Origin: Buddleja alternifolia
Taxonomy: Eukaryota; Streptophyta; Magnoliopsida; Lamiales; Scrophulariaceae
NCBI GenBank assembly: GCA_019426215.1
Contig: CM033394.1
Location: 17,566,195-17,630,194 of the forward strand
Direction: 5' to 3'
Length of the DNA: 64,000 bases
The position numbers and the translations under genes were made by a program. The notes under the pieces are model-generated. The model saw only the letters and a program-made list of their open reading frames with translations, was not told the DNA's origin and ran no database searches. Below, one piece after another: positions 9,614-21,310 of the stretch (its first letter is position 1; each line of letters begins with the position of its first letter).

Positions 9614-12600
9614 TTATGCGCATAGATCTGAATCAGATAACCTTGGGCTGGGTATAGAAAGCAAGGGCGTATTCTTCCTCAAGACAATTCCAAATCTCTG
9701 AGACATGTTAAGTGTTTCACCTTCCGGTAATTTCCATTCAAATGAATGCACAAGTGAACCAACTAGATACACTAGCATTCTCTCTGCTAGGGGCATTCCA
9801 GCACACACCCTTCTCCCAGACCCGAACGGAAGATACTCAAAATTGTTACCACTAATATCCCATTTTCCATTGTCATCTAGAAACCTTTCTGGCTTGAATT
9901 CGGTTGGATTGTTCCAAATGGAAGAATCCCTATGCATTGACGAGACATTTATAAAGACCCTCGAATTTTTTGGTATAGTGTAACCCCCGATGATGGATGA
10001 TTCAGTTGGAGACCGTGGAACTAGGAGGGGTATTGCAGGGTGCAAGCGCAAAGTTTCCTTAATAACTGCTTCCAAATATTTCAGTTTGGACATATGGAAC
10101 TCTTCCATTATGTTGTTCATGCCTACTACGTCGCATAACTCCTTTTGTGCCTTCATCATTATCTCGGGATTATTCATAAGCTCGGCCATTGCCCATTCCA
10201 CAGATGTTGCGGAAGTGTCGGTCCCGCCTACCACGATATCCTATTCCCCAAAGTTCATAAACGAATATTAGAATTTCAACTTCATAAACAAATATTGGAC
10301 TTTCTTATAGTGTTAAAGAATCAAGTTTAACAAAATCTGTTTCATTGTTTCTTAACCAACTTACATTCTTTGCATTAATACTGGGGAAAATTATGCCCGC
10401 ACCCCTTGTTGTTAGGCCAATTACAAATACACCTTAAGTACACACACCCCCTTGTTTGCAAAACCTTACACAGCGGAATTTGATCTAATAGAATTGTTGA
10501 AAAGTTAAAAATGCTCTTGACTAAACCCCCAAAAAAAAAGACAAAAAAAAAAATTAAAAAAGAGGAAAATGGAAAAAAAGTAAAGGGAAATAGAAAATAA
10601 AAATGAAAATTAGAAAAAAAAAATGAAAAATGAATGAAAATACTTGCCTGGTCGTCTTTTTCACTGCACCTCATCACCTCGCCTCACCCCGCAACCTCGC
10701 CGCACAACCACCGCACCTGGTCATTTTCTTCACCGTGAGGACGGGATGTTTGACAAAGAACGAAATAGAATCGATCGAAATTAGTTTCAATCGAACCGAT
10801 TTGATTTGAATCGACCTCCGGCATTGAGGCGGTGAGGTGGCGCGGTCGACGAGGCGGTTGTGGGGACGTGTCTAGTCGATCGAAAAACAAGTTTATTGTT
10901 TTCATTTATTTTTTTTTAGAATATTTAAATTTTGTAAATTCAGAAAACTTATTTGATGAAAAATCAAATTAAGTATATTTCACATTTATTAGATATTTTT
11001 TAATATATTTATAATAAATATTTTCAGAATTTCAAATATTTACTAAATTTTGTATACTTTTAAAATAATTTTATCATTATTTACTAAATGTTTTCTATAC
11101 TTTTCAGATATTCTCGAATATTTATAAATATTTTTTATACTGTTAAGATATCTTCTGACATTTACTAAGAATATTTTTAAATAGTTTTTATACTTTTAAG
11201 ATATCTTCTAACATTTACTAAAAAAGTTATATTTTTAAGATACTTTCTAACATTTTATGATAATTTCTAATGTTTACTAAATTTTTTTTGTATCTTTCAG
11301 ATATTTTCTAACATTTAGTAAATATCTTCTATCTTCAGGTTTTATTAACAAATACTAATACTTTTTATATATTTTAAGATATTTTTCATAAATTCTGATT
11401 TTAAAATATTTTTTAATATCTTTCAGATATTTTTTAATATTTATATAATATTATTTAATATTTTTTGTATTTCCTTTTTTTCCTTTTTTTCAAAACTTCA
11501 GTTTCAGATATAAAAAAAAATCAATAATATTGATTATAAGGGCATTCTAGTATGATCAAAAAAAATTTAACGAATCCCTAATATAGCCATAACAGAAGCT
11601 GACGGATATAAACATTTGTAAACTGTGAGGTGTGTGAGTAATTAAAAATTGTTGGGGGTATATTTGTAATTAATTAGACCTAACTACAAGAGGTGTGGGC
11701 GTAATTAAGTTACAAAATTAAAATAGAGAATTCAAAATGTTATGATTCCAAGCTTACCATCAACACAGCCCTGAGCTGTTTCTGAGTTATTGACATCTCT
11801 GAATCTTGTGATTCGTTTAGCTCTAAAAGGATTTGGAGAAAGTCCTTCTTTCCTTCATTATTGATTTCTCCGGTTAACTTCTTTTTATGTTTAGAAATAA
11901 CTGTGTCGAAAATCTTGTCCACGGTTTGCACATGAATCTCCATCTCCTTCTTTACTCTTTGAATATCAAGCCCCGCAAGAACCGGATAAAAATCAGAAAT
12001 ATTTGGCTTTCCAAGTAAATCGACAAGCTTTGTGATCGTGGTCCGAAACTCCACTCCCAGTCTTTCACTCTCATCCCCTTCTAGCGTCCCGCCCCACAAC
12101 ATGTTAATAATAACATTAAGTTCAGTTCGAAATGATAACTCACCAATTTCGATGGGCTTTCCGACCATGGAATGCACATATTTGATCGCCTTTCTAACCT
12201 CGTCCTTTCGTAGATTGTAGGATGCCTCAAGATTGGTGTTACTTAGCATCTCACGTACAAATATTTTCCGCAATAGACGCCACCCAGAGTTGGGTTTTGA
12301 CCATGCGATATCATTTCCACCATAAGTGACAATAGAAGCTGCAACAGGAACATCCCGGTTGGCGAAAATCGCATCTTTATCGCGAACGACCTCCTTTACG
12401 AGCGATGGTGAGCTGATCACAACACACAGTTTGTTCCCAAGTCGGAGCTTGTAGATTGGACCATATTTGTGGCCCAGATCAGTGAACTGTTTTAGTAAAT
12501 CGTTGCCAAGAAATGGCAAATATCCGAGGATTGGTAAGCCCCGGGGCCCTGGTGGCAATGGAGGAGTTTCTGAGGCCGGCTTAAGTAAGACCCTTACGTA

Positions 12601-12660
12601 CCAGATAATGGATATTACCAGAATTGATAATGAAAGGGTTGATACATAGAAATGATCCAT
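9614..12660 (-). CDS. cytochrome P450, CYP706-like, two exons
   Basis: Exon 1 runs 12660-11758 (301 codons) and exon 2 10240-9614 (208 codons plus TAA), joined by a GT-AG intron: 509 residues, normal for the family. Visible features are an N-terminal anchor (residues ~5-26), the hinge PPLPPGPRG (33-41), YGGNDIAW typical of CYP706, I-helix GGTDTS (306-311), KETLR as the ExxR motif (E363, R366), FKPERF, and heme loop FGSGRRVCAG with Cys447. The product should be an ER-anchored NADPH-dependent monooxygenase. CYP706 enzymes oxidise terpenoids and other specialised metabolites, but the substrate cannot be read from sequence. The start is the ATG at 12660: the frame upstream is open only to a TTG, the ATG has A at -3, and the broken paralogue conserves it. 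WAIHRDP of relatives is SSMHRDS here. No stop or frameshift was seen, so it is probably functional. Confidence 0.88.
10241..11757 (-). other. P450 intron 1 (GT-AG)
   Basis: The donor is ATG|GTAAGC at 11758/11757, and the acceptor TAG|GATATC at 10241/10240. The join follows LRAVLM and precedes the DIVVGGTD segment, the position of the single conserved intron in CYP706/CYP76-type genes. About 1.3 kb of its 1517 bp is one inverted-repeat element. Confidence 0.85.
10388..11707. mobile_element. inverted-repeat element inside the P450 intron
   Basis: The left end (AATTATGCCCGCACCCCTTG, then TTGTTAGGCCAATTACA) and the right end in reverse complement (AATTACGCCCACACCTCTTG, then TAGTTAGGTCTAATTA) are diverged inverted repeats extending imperfectly for about 110 bp. 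The interior is extremely AT-rich (10900-11560), with a GC-rich patch at 10670-10870. No transposase frame is present. It resembles MITE or Mutator-like foldback elements. I could not fix the target duplication. It is older than the MITE at 4045, judging by the divergence of its arms. Confidence 0.7.
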
Positions 12661-13190
12661 TTTTGTTGCTAGTTCACCAACAGGTTCTAAATTATTTAGT
12701 CCTGTTAATGATGCTTGCAATCATAAAGATTTGTTATATGATAACTTCATGATGGTCCATGTCTATTTATGCTAGTTAACCAGCCAATCTCTGACATTTT
12801 TTTAATAAAAAAACCTTATTTTATTTTGAAGATTAAAACACTAGAAGACAAAAAGATATTAATACGGAATTGTTGGGGGTAAGTATATATTTGACAACGG
12901 ACAATATAAAAGTGGAATCTTTTTTTAACACAAAATGAGTCTTGCTAACTCTCTATTTAAGCTCAGGGATTTCACTCATTTCTTTTATTTTTCTTGAACA
13001 GGGAGTTCACTCTTTTTCCTCACTCTCACTCGGTTTTACAGAGTATATATTTGTGATTATATATTTCTTGCAACTAAATTATAGCTACATGTGCAATTAC
13101 TAATAGTACAGTGTATACACATTTTTCATTGTTATCAAGTGTGTGAATTATTATTGTGTCCAAACGTAGGGAAATAATTGCAATTTTGTT
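12661..13190 (-). promoter_or_regulatory. P450 5' flank / promoter
   Basis: A TATA-like GCATAAATAG lies at about 12772-12763, about 105 bp upstream of the start codon. The flank up to about 13190 is recognisably duplicated at 14116-14755 upstream of the broken paralogue. Shared landmarks are GATGGTCCATGTCTATT, AACACTAGAAGACAAAA, and the block beginning CAACTAAATTATAGCTACAT. Retention of these blocks shows that the duplication included the promoter. Confidence 0.55.
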
Positions 13191-13199
13191 TCAATATGA

Positions 13200-13972
13200 T
13201 TGGGCTATTGAAATGTCCATCTATTGTTTGCAAAATTAGTCTCATATAATTTTATTTTTTTTTGCGCAATTTTTTCCTTATCTGTTAAAATGGATGAAAT
13301 TTTGTGCATGGTGTGCGTTGCCAAATTATGTACTAAACATGTGCAATGCCCACAACTCAACTAAAGGTTGTCGTCCACTTTTTAACAATAGTTGTGACAA
13401 ATTAAAATTAAAAAAAAATTATCTTGTGGTACTAAGTTTTGCAAGTTTACAAACGTTAGGACAAAAAATTACATTTGCACCAATCGTGCACAACTAATGC
13501 TGCAATTTCCTAAAAAGTAAATGTAAACAAATTTGATACTTCTACTTAATATTTTTCAATATTAATATTGATTCTTGTAATGAAACTAATTTGATCAAAC
13601 TCAATGCAGTTGCATGTAATTGTACTAACACTTGTCTTTGCCCTTTGATTGGCTAATAAAAAAATAAAATATGAAGATCTTCTGCTATTGACATCTTATG
13701 AATTTATTACTCCTGTTCTTGGCATCTTACAAAGTCGAGCTCTATACTTTTGGAGTCGAAACGTTGTGTTTTTTGCAGTTTAAATATTTTTAATCATATT
13801 ACCGATATTCGATATAGCATTATTGGATTAGATTGAAAATTTGATTAAATTATGGTTAGATGTCATTTATAGTTCATGAAGTATCAATTGTAGATCACAT
13901 TGGTCCCTAGAATACTAAATATTGTGCTACAGTCCCTAAACCTTACTTTGAATGTGACGTTTGTCCTTTTTC
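13200..13972. other. intergenic, no gene seen
   Basis: The sequence is AT-rich with no convincing frame. At 13890-13970 it includes a TTGGTCCCTAGAATACTAAA / CAGTCCCTAAACC stretch that resembles one end of a small inverted-repeat element, but I found no partner end. Confidence 0.4.
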
Positions 13973-14115
13973 GGCAAATATACGAGGATTGGTAATCCCT
14001 GGGGCCTTGGTGGCAATGGAGGAGTTCTTTCAGTAGGTTTTTATGTACCAGATAATTGAAATAACCAGAATTGAGAATGGAAGGGCAACATACATACCCG
14101 TTTACAACTGATCCA
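13973..14115 (-). pseudogene. CYP706-like exon 1 fragment (copy 2)
   Basis: The minus strand aligns with the first ~140 nt of the intact gene. The start codon at 14115 is conserved in context (ATAATGGATCA) but is followed within four codons by TAA. The anchor (VISIIWY) and hinge (CCATTGCCACCAAGGCCCC) are then recognisable, with a deletion of roughly 10 nt between them. Homology stops at 13973, so the rest of the gene is missing. It is a dead 5' remnant of a tandem duplicate. Confidence 0.85.
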
Positions 14116-14863
14116 TTATTGTGGCTACTTCACACCACCAAGTTCCTTATTATTTAGTTCTGTTATTGAGGCTAGCAATCATAAAGATTTGTCATATGTC
14201 AAGTACTTCTTGGATGGTCCATGTCTATTATTTATATTTGTATATCAGTCACCAACCACTCTCTGTGGTCTTTTGATAAAATATGATAACTTCAGGATGG
14301 CAATGTCGATTTATTTATTTTAGTATTCCAGTTAACAGCTAATCTCTCGGATTTAATTTTAATATTCAAACACTAGAAGACAAAACCAATTAGTATTACA
14401 TAATAAATTTCAAGTGACAATGTAAATTTTGCCACTAATTATATATTGGGGTGAATAATGCTTTTTTTAAAAATTTAATAGCGGTAAGAATTTTGTATAA
14501 ATTTCATTTTTGAATGTTTGTAGCATACAGTTTGTGTATAGTTGTCTGTATTAGCAATGATCGACATATGCACAATATAATGTCAACTTATTAACAACAA
14601 AGTTGATCAACGTTACAATTGGTGCTTATGTATTTGTTGTAACTAAATTATAACTATACATGTGTAATTACTAATTGTACAGCTTAAAACTAACTTTCAC
14701 TGTTATCAAATGTGTATATTTTTAGTCTAAAAAAGTAGGTGAAATTGCAATAGTGGTTCCTTCGGATAGAGGCTATTACAATGTTAGCCATATTGTTACA
14801 AATTTAATCACTAACAAGTCAAGTATGTTGAGTCTCAAATTATTTACTTTTCAAAATGGAGAT
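14116..14863 (-). other. duplicated P450 5' flank
   Basis: This is the promoter-side sequence of the broken copy, matching 12661-13190 in patches with indels. The best block is 14618-14755 against 13042-13185 (TAACTAAATTATAACTATAC; AATTACTAATTGTACAG). It ends where copia element A inserted. Confidence 0.6.
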
Positions 14864-15027
14864 TGTTAGAGTTCTAAACCCCGTAAGTAATATTGTATTA
14901 GAATGAAAGTATATATAGGTTACAAAGAATATAAAACCGTAAGGTAGATACAAGGAAAGAAACCTAAACTAAATACAAGCAAAGAGATATACAAATATAT
15001 GGAAACTAATATTTAGCACTCCCCTGC

Positions 15028-15999
15028 AGTCGAAACGGGAGGTTACCGAACATTGAGACTGGATCTGAAATCTAAAAATAAAGGTGAAGATAAACCCTTA
15101 GTGAAAATGTTGGCAAACTGATGAGCCGAGGGAACATGCAACACACGAACTTTACCAAGGGCAACTTTTTCAATATCTGAAATGAATATCTATTTCAATA
15201 TGTTTAGTACGTTGGTGTTGGATGGGGTTATAAGAAAGATAAATGGAATTCATGTTGCCACAATAAACACTGGTGGAAGAAGTAAGAGGACAGTGTAATT
15301 CAAGAAGTAAATTGTGAAGCCAAGAAGTCTCGTCGACGTCATTGGCAACACCTCAGTCTTCGACTTCTGCACTAGATCTAGAAACAACATGTTGACGTTT
15401 TGAAAACCAAGAAATAAGATTATCACCTAAGAAAACATAACAACCAGAGGTAGAACGACTAGTATCCGGGCACCCCGCCCAATCCGCATCCGAGTAGGCG
15501 ATTAGTTTAGAAGTGGAGGAAGGGCGAAAATGTAAACCGTGATCAAGGGTACCACGAGCATAGCGACGAATATGTTTTAAGGTGTTCATGTGTGGTCCAC
15601 GAGGATCATTCATGAATAAACAAATTTGGTGAACGGCATAAGCGATATCAGGACGAGTGATGGTAAGATACTAGAGAGCACCAGCTAAGCTGCGATAATG
15701 AGTAGGGCCGAAAACAGGAGGACTTGACAGAGATAGCTTCGCACGAGTGTCGACAAGAGTGCAGGATGGGTAACAGGAACCCATTTTGGCACGAGCTAAA
15801 ATATCCAAAGCAAACTTCGATTGAGAAAGAACGAGACCTGAGGAAGATCGAAAAACATTAATACCTAAAAAATAATACAAAGTACCAAGGTTGGTCATAG
15901 CAAATTCGGAGGAGAGAAGCCGAGTGATATGAGAAAGAAGAGATGAAGACGAGGTAGTAAGAACAATGTCATCGACATAAAGAAGAAGATAGGCAGTGG
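15028..15999 (-). pseudogene. element A reverse transcriptase/RNase H
   Basis: Minus-strand translation gives the end of a copia polyprotein. YVDDI, the reverse transcriptase catalytic box, is near 15975. The MTNLGTLYYFLGI block is at 15898-15860, a Y-T-ITRPDIAYAV-like region crosses a stop near 15670, and RNase H motifs AYSDADWAGC and RSTSGCYVFL are at 15510-15420. After a stop at 15353 the frame resumes in degenerate form to about 15030. The upstream coding sequence lies beyond element C at 22823-22905 and reads straight into this segment. Confidence 0.88.
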
Positions 16000-16004
16000 A
16001 AGTG

Positions 16005-16525
16005 TGACACGCTAATACCTAACGTGCTTGGTAGCAAGTATACTAGTCGTGTGTAGTAATAAGTCTGGACGGTAAGTCCGGGTTGTCGAACCTCAAGGAC
16101 TAGATATTTTAGTTTATGATTAACGAAAACAAATAAAAGTAGAGTGCAAGTAATTGATTAAACAAACGAAGAACAAGAGAGGGAACGATCTATGGATTAA
16201 ACCTCACGTATTGATAAAGCGACTAAAGTACATGCTACAACCTTATTTACTTGTCAATATATATGAGATACTCTTCGAATTATTAAACTCCTATTGCTTT
16301 GGTGGAAATTCCTAAATTAATTATTACCCGATGTCTCGGCTCATAATAATGCTATGATTAATTGACGGCTCTCTAAATATGTCTATCCGAGAATCTAACC
16401 AATAACCACACATGTACGTTCTAGAATTTTCCCGGATAAATCCGGCTAACAGCACCCAGAAATCTTTACCTATTTCTAGGGGCAATTCCACATTAGTTTC
16501 GGATGATGCATTGATTCTTGTTGCA
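16005..16525 (-). repeat. element C left LTR, conserved part
   Basis: Near-identical in direct orientation to 21470-21990: TACCTAACGTGCTTGGTAGC, GGACGGTAAGTCCGGGTTGT, AAATCCGGCTAACAGCACCC. It begins TGACACGC at the target duplication. Similarity ends after GGATGATG..TT.ATTC near 16525, where a different sequence begins. Confidence 0.9.
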
Positions 16526-16591
16526 CCCTAAACAAAATACAGGAAACATACTATAAAATCAGCCTAATCGCAAAAAAGGGCGTCCAAATCA

Positions 16592-17848
16592 TCACCCCCA
16601 CCCCCCCCACCCCCGTGCGGTCGCATCATCGGCTCCCCCCACCAGTTCATCGACATCGAGCATATCATCGGTAGGAGGGGCGGAGTAGGGAGGAAAGGTT
16701 GGAGGATCAGGGTACTGAAAAGGGCCGCATCCGAGACAGACATCCTGAGCTATGGCAACCTGTCGGGTGTAGGCACAGGTGGCGTGGATAATATCCTCAA
16801 GTCGGGTCATCGGCTGATCAAGAAGAGCACCCAACTGATCCATCTCACTCCTCAGAGAGTCCAAATCAAGCATGGATATACCACTGGATCCGGTCCCCCG
16901 AGTAGAAGGAGGTCGAGATCTCTTGGAAGCATGTGGCGGAGGTGGAGCGTCAGTCGGGGGTGGGATATCAGTGAAAACGAGGGGTGATCCGGCAGGCTTC
17001 GTACCCTCTGTCTGGTAGGCCTCAACAAGGGATGTTGAACATAAGGCCATAATCAAAGATAGGAAAACAATCGGGTTCCTCTTGGAGCCGAAGGACTCCC
17101 CACGCTTCTTCTTGAACTTGGTCGGATCGATCAACGGAGTGAACTAATGCCCATCTTACGGAGAGTCCCTAACAGTGACCGGTGAATCAACCCCACAAAA
17201 TCAATCCTCCTCTTACTCATAATCGAATAAATCAAAATTTCCCGTTCCCTATTCACCTCCGATCTGTTGGTACTCGGGAGAAGATTGTAACGAGTAAAAT
17301 CGTGCCAGTAAGCAGCCTCGGGGCTTCAAAAATGACGGGCTAGATGAGCCTCCTGATCAGGCCAAACCGTGCCCTCCCAAGCTATAACCCTTGTGACCTC
17401 AGCGAAGGATACAATGTATGTACCGTCGGGCTTGATACTCGTAGATTTGAGGAATGGCCATCCCGAGGCATACACTGATGGTAACTTCATCGTACTCTAC
17501 TTGTCTATCTCAAATCTTAGTGGTACGCTCCCACCATGCCACTTTAATAGTAACCTCCACAAAAGCCCCGGCGCCAAAGAATTCCTGAACCCATGGGACT
17601 CTGATAGGCTCTAACCGTTCGGTGAAGTACCCTAGATTGTGAAAGTCAATCAATTCTCGCAACAATGGGCGAGCACTCGCATTGATCGGTTTTTCTTTTA
17701 TGAGGACCCGATTGTGGAGAGCGTGGTAGATGAGCTCAACCTGTGGATGTGAGAAACGTGAAGCCAATCCCGACGGATTAGGTCTCAGGGTAGGTTGAGG
17801 ACCCTTCCCCTACCTTTTTATTTCCCTTAGATTGCGCTTTCTTAGGCA
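16592..17848 (-). pseudogene. retrotransposon accessory ORF, proline-rich tail
   Basis: On the minus strand a frame starts at about 17848 (MPKKAQSKGNKK), with a stop soon after, and continues through HPQVELIYHALHNR, PLLRELIDFHNLGYF and VPWVQEFFGAGAFVEVT. It then shifts to a 180-codon stretch at 17134-16592 with RNPIVFLSLIMALC and a proline-rich, acidic C-terminus. The pattern resembles the plant-specific domain found in extra ORFs of Athila/Tat-type elements (often named putative plant transposon protein). Its role is unknown. It lies between the TATA-bearing segment at 18430 and the conserved LTR end at 16525, an odd position. Several stops make it non-functional as read. Confidence 0.55.
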
Positions 17849-18419
17849 TGTTGTTGTTTTTTCAAATAATCCGGCGGCGTAATGGCTTGATTCGGCGTAC
17901 CAAGTTCTCGACAATCTTCAACAATATTGCAACACCCTAACCAAAATAGCCACTCAATCAATACCACCCAAGAACCACACTATCAACTGTATAGCCTCAA
18001 GAATGCAACACCCAACAACAGTTCTTCACAAGTTGAGAATAACCACCAACAATGCTCAACACAATCACCCCCACAGAAATCCCAAACCTCGACTATTCAG
18101 CAAAAACGCAAATATTCAACAAAAATCCCAAAACCTCAACTTTATACCCCAAACTCGACGCCAATCCAACAAAAACCACACAACCGCAGCAATTTCGGCG
18201 CACAATCCACACAAAACTTGAAAATATGAATTTTTTACGGGTAAACCAAGCTAATCGACTCACCTTTTGCGAAAAGAAACCGAGCAATTGACGGAGAGGG
18301 GCGGAGATAGCTGTTTTCGGCACGGAGAACGACGGAATCACGATGGAGATGAGAGGGGTCGCGGAGGCACTAGGTTTTGGAATGGGGAGATGATGATTTG
18401 ACCAAAGTTGACTGAAAAA

Positions 18420-18700
18420 GTAAATTTATACCTGATGTGGTGCCTAGGCATGCATTGGATGGCGCCTAGGCACCATAAGTCGAAACTCAAATTGGCCTTT
18501 GAAATTCCTATTGCGCTTGGGCGTGGAAGTAGTCGTGCTTAGGCGCCGAGAGCTCGGCGCCCGGGCATGCGTGTTGTGGCGCTATGATGAAAAAGTCTGA
18601 TTGATAGGCTGCAATCGGCGCCTAGGCGTGGGAATTCTGGCGCCTAGGCACGATGTGGACTGCGCCCAAGCGTGAACATCACGACGCTTGGGCGTGCTAT
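18420..18700 (-). promoter_or_regulatory. GC-palindrome cluster and TATA box, element C left side
   Basis: Repeated GGCGCCTAGGCACCA, GCGCCTAGGCGTGG and GCCCAAGCGTG-type words, many self-complementary around GCCTAGGC, fill 18435-18700. On the minus strand they are followed immediately by GGTATAAATTTA (TATA at about 18431-18423). The arrangement parallels the 5' LTR at 22440-22650 and LTR D. Confidence 0.6.
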
Positions 18701-18841
18701 GCAGTGTGGAATTGAAGTCCGTTTCCTGTAAAAGCAAAGAAAGAAAATGCTTAAACACAACTAACAAAGATTTAAACAAAATAAAAGAAGCTAATTAATC
18801 TTAAAAAATGAAAAAAGAAGAAAAGATAAAAATCTTGGGTT

Positions 18842-18897
18842 GTTTCCCAAGAAGCGCTAGTTTATAGTCGTTAGCTCGACTTTGTGCTCTTTAAGGT
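18842..18897 (-). other. element C post-coding hairpin motif
   Basis: On the minus strand, AAGCGCTTCTTGGGAAACAA then CCCAAG follows the gag-protease frame. The same motif (AGCGCTTCTTGGGAGGCAAC, CCAAG) follows the ORF of element D at 60567-60593. It is a recurring feature after the coding region of Athila-type elements, forming a CTTGGG/CCCAAG hairpin. Confidence 0.6.
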
Positions 18898-19743
18898 TCA
18901 AATAGGTGGTGCATTTAGGACGACAATATCCTTGTCATTCCTCCTTTTATCCTGGTGCCCCACTCGCCTCCACTCATATCGTGGTGCTTCGAGATTGGCC
19001 CTTCGTGCTGGATTTATCTTATCGATCTCATGATCACGTTTATGTGGTGGAATGTACTTCATGCATAAATCTTCCTTGCTCACCGCATCTCGGTTCTCAT
19101 TGGGGACCTCCTCCTCCAACTCAAGAGTGCCCTTAGTCTTGCCACTTGCACATTTCTCATCAAGCAAAGGTTAATAGCATCGACATTTAAACAAGTATGC
19201 TCATCCATGGATGGTTTCATGTGATTATAAGCATCGAACATCACCTTTTCATCTCCTACCTTCAATGTCAACTTACCCTTTCCCACGTCGATCTTGGCTT
19301 TGCTAGAGGCTAAGAAAGGTCTTCCTAGGATCAAGGGGACGTCAATGTCGCTATCCACCTCAAGAACCACAAAGTCAACCGGATAGAAGAACTTGTCGAC
19401 TTGTACTATGACATCCTCGATAATGCCCTTTGGTAGCTTGACAGAGCGATCCGCCAATTGTAATTACATAGATGTGGGTTTGGGATTCTCGAGACCGAGC
19501 TTCTTGAAGATAAAATAAGGGAGAAGATTAATACTCGCTCCCGAATCGCAAAGCACTTTACCAAAAATAAGATGGCCGATAGTGCATGGTATGGTAAGAC
19601 TTTTCCTCCCATTTTTTCTTGTTGGATAGAATATCCTTGAAGAACTTAACATAATTCGGCATTTGCAAGATAGCATCCACTAAAGGAATGTTTATTCTTA
19701 CCTCACGAAGAATAGATAAGATACGGAGGAAACTTGGATCCAT
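18898..19743 (-). pseudogene. element C retropepsin region
   Basis: The minus strand encodes PSFLRILSILREVRINIPLV and MPNYVKFFKDILSNK, the usual block before Athila protease. After a frameshift near 19600 comes the protease core with LCDSGASINLLP (active-site Asp), then LQLADRSVKLPKGIIEDV, FYPVDFVVLEVD and PLILGRPFLASSKAKIDV. A stop after NPKPTSM (about 19466) and a frame change near 19150 break it. It ends at 18898 without entering a reverse transcriptase. It would process the gag of this or helper elements if intact. Confidence 0.85.
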
Positions 19744-19821
19744 CTCCTTCTTTTTCTTTTTCTGCGCATTTGGGAAGGGAAGGCGTATCTCGATGGTTGC
19801 AACGGGTGTCGGAGACGAAGC

Positions 19822-21310
19822 TCAGTATCTGGACAGACTGTATCCGGCACGTGGGCGCCAAAAGTTGTGCCTGGGCGTGAATCCATTGGCGCTCGGGCGT
19901 GGTGCTGCAAAGAAAATTATCCTACTGGGGAGTGTTTGGTGCCTGGGCGACGGCGTGCTGACTGATTCATTTTCCAATTGTTTTCCATTCCTTAAGATAA
20001 TCGCATAGCATTGCTTCTTAGGATTCTTCTCCGTGTCACTTGGTAGAGTCCCCGAGGCTCTCTCGCTAATCGCCTTTGATAAATGGCCCATTTGTGTTTT
20101 CATATCTCGAATCTCGATAAATATGTCCTTCATCATGTTTCAGAGCTCATTGAACGAAGCATCCGAATTTTTAATGTGCTCATCTAGATGCTCATCCGTT
20201 GTAGGAGGTCTCACTTGCCCTTGACCTTGAACATTTCCTTGCCTTTGAGCTTGATTATTATTAAACGGTGGCCTTGGAGCTTGATAAATACCGGGATAGG
20301 TGTTTTGTGCTGGATTGGGTCTCTTTGGGAAATTATCGGGCACATGGAAGATCAATTGAGGTCGGTTGGTATTCCCCAAATAGTTCACATTGCCAACCAC
20401 CGGCTCTAGAGCTTCCTCGTCTTCTACTACCTCTTGGACACAAGTGATTTTTTTAGTAGGTGTGATCTCTTCATCATCGGGATAGAGCTCGTCTTCCCGG
20501 GCAAATTGTTCGATCTTGTTCCATACACTTTAGCAATCTAACCCAAGGAGAGCACCACCCGCAACCGCATCGAGCCTATTTTGGATACGTGACTGGACGC
20601 CCTCAAAGAAGTGTAATACTTGCTCATTCAATCCGAAGTTATGATCCGGGCATTTTTGGAGCATGCCCTTGTATCTAGCCCAGGCCTCGGCTAAGGACTC
20701 ATTATTCCTTTGCCTAAACCCTTTTATATTGCTCCGGAGCTCATTGATTTTGGAGGGTGGGAAGAATTTATTCAAAAAGGCATAGACCAACTTACCCCAT
20801 GTTGTGATGGATTGGGGTGGTAAAGATTTGTACCACATAGTTGCCTTGTCCTTTAACGAGAAATGGAAGACTCTTAGACGAATTGCTTCGAGGTCCCTTG
20901 GATGGAATTGGATAGTCATGAGAGCATCGTCTAAAGTCTCCAAATGTGCATGGGGTGATTCATGAGGTTCACCATAGAAGGGCTCGCCTTGCACCATACT
21001 AAAGATGTGAGATGAATGTGATAGTCCGGGGCATAGAAATTGGGCAAGACCACGGGCCCCGGTATAGAGTGGACCCTCAGTGGTAGACTACCCCGAACCG
21101 ATGGATGTTGTTGAGGAGGAGGTTGTTGCATGGCTTGGAGAATGCCTTGTAACCACTCCCGATTCTTCGGTAAGTTTATGTCTAGAAAACGAGCATTTGA
21201 TTTGCTTGATAGATATTATCCGCCATTTCACGAACTCTTCTACTAGCTCGGAGAACACGTTCAATTTCGGGATCAAAATCAAGCAAAGGCTTGTTAGAGG
21301 AGCGGGTCAT
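19822..21310 (-). pseudogene. element C gag
   Basis: Gag starts at the ATG at 21310 with an N-terminus containing DFDPEIERVLRASRR, a hallmark of Athila-type gag. After a disrupted stretch, the capsid-like domain (20997-20530) includes DKATMWYKSLPPQSITTW, LVYAFLNKFFPP and FEGVQSRIQNRLDAVAGG. The same frame continues through two in-frame stops, TAA at about 20530 and TGA at about 20140, into a glutamine/proline-rich linker and MGHLSKAISERASGTLPSD, NGKQLENE. Around 19960-19830 the coding strand carries the same CACGCCCAGGC/GGCGCC words as the LTR. It is close to intact, broken mainly by these stops. Confidence 0.88.

Noticed and set aside
9705..10330. Plus-strand frames opposite P450 exon 2
   Set aside because: Antisense shadows of the conserved P450 exon.
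12032..12649. Plus-strand frames opposite P450 exon 1
   Set aside because: Antisense shadows with no independent support.
12661..12720. Upstream extension of the P450 by 20 codons
   Set aside because: The extension starts at TTG, not ATG. The ATG at 12660 has good context and gives normal family length.
17927..18341. Overlapping plus and minus frames rich in Asn/Gln/Pro
   Set aside because: Low-complexity AAC/CAA-rich leader of element C; no frame has conserved motifs and the strands conflict.
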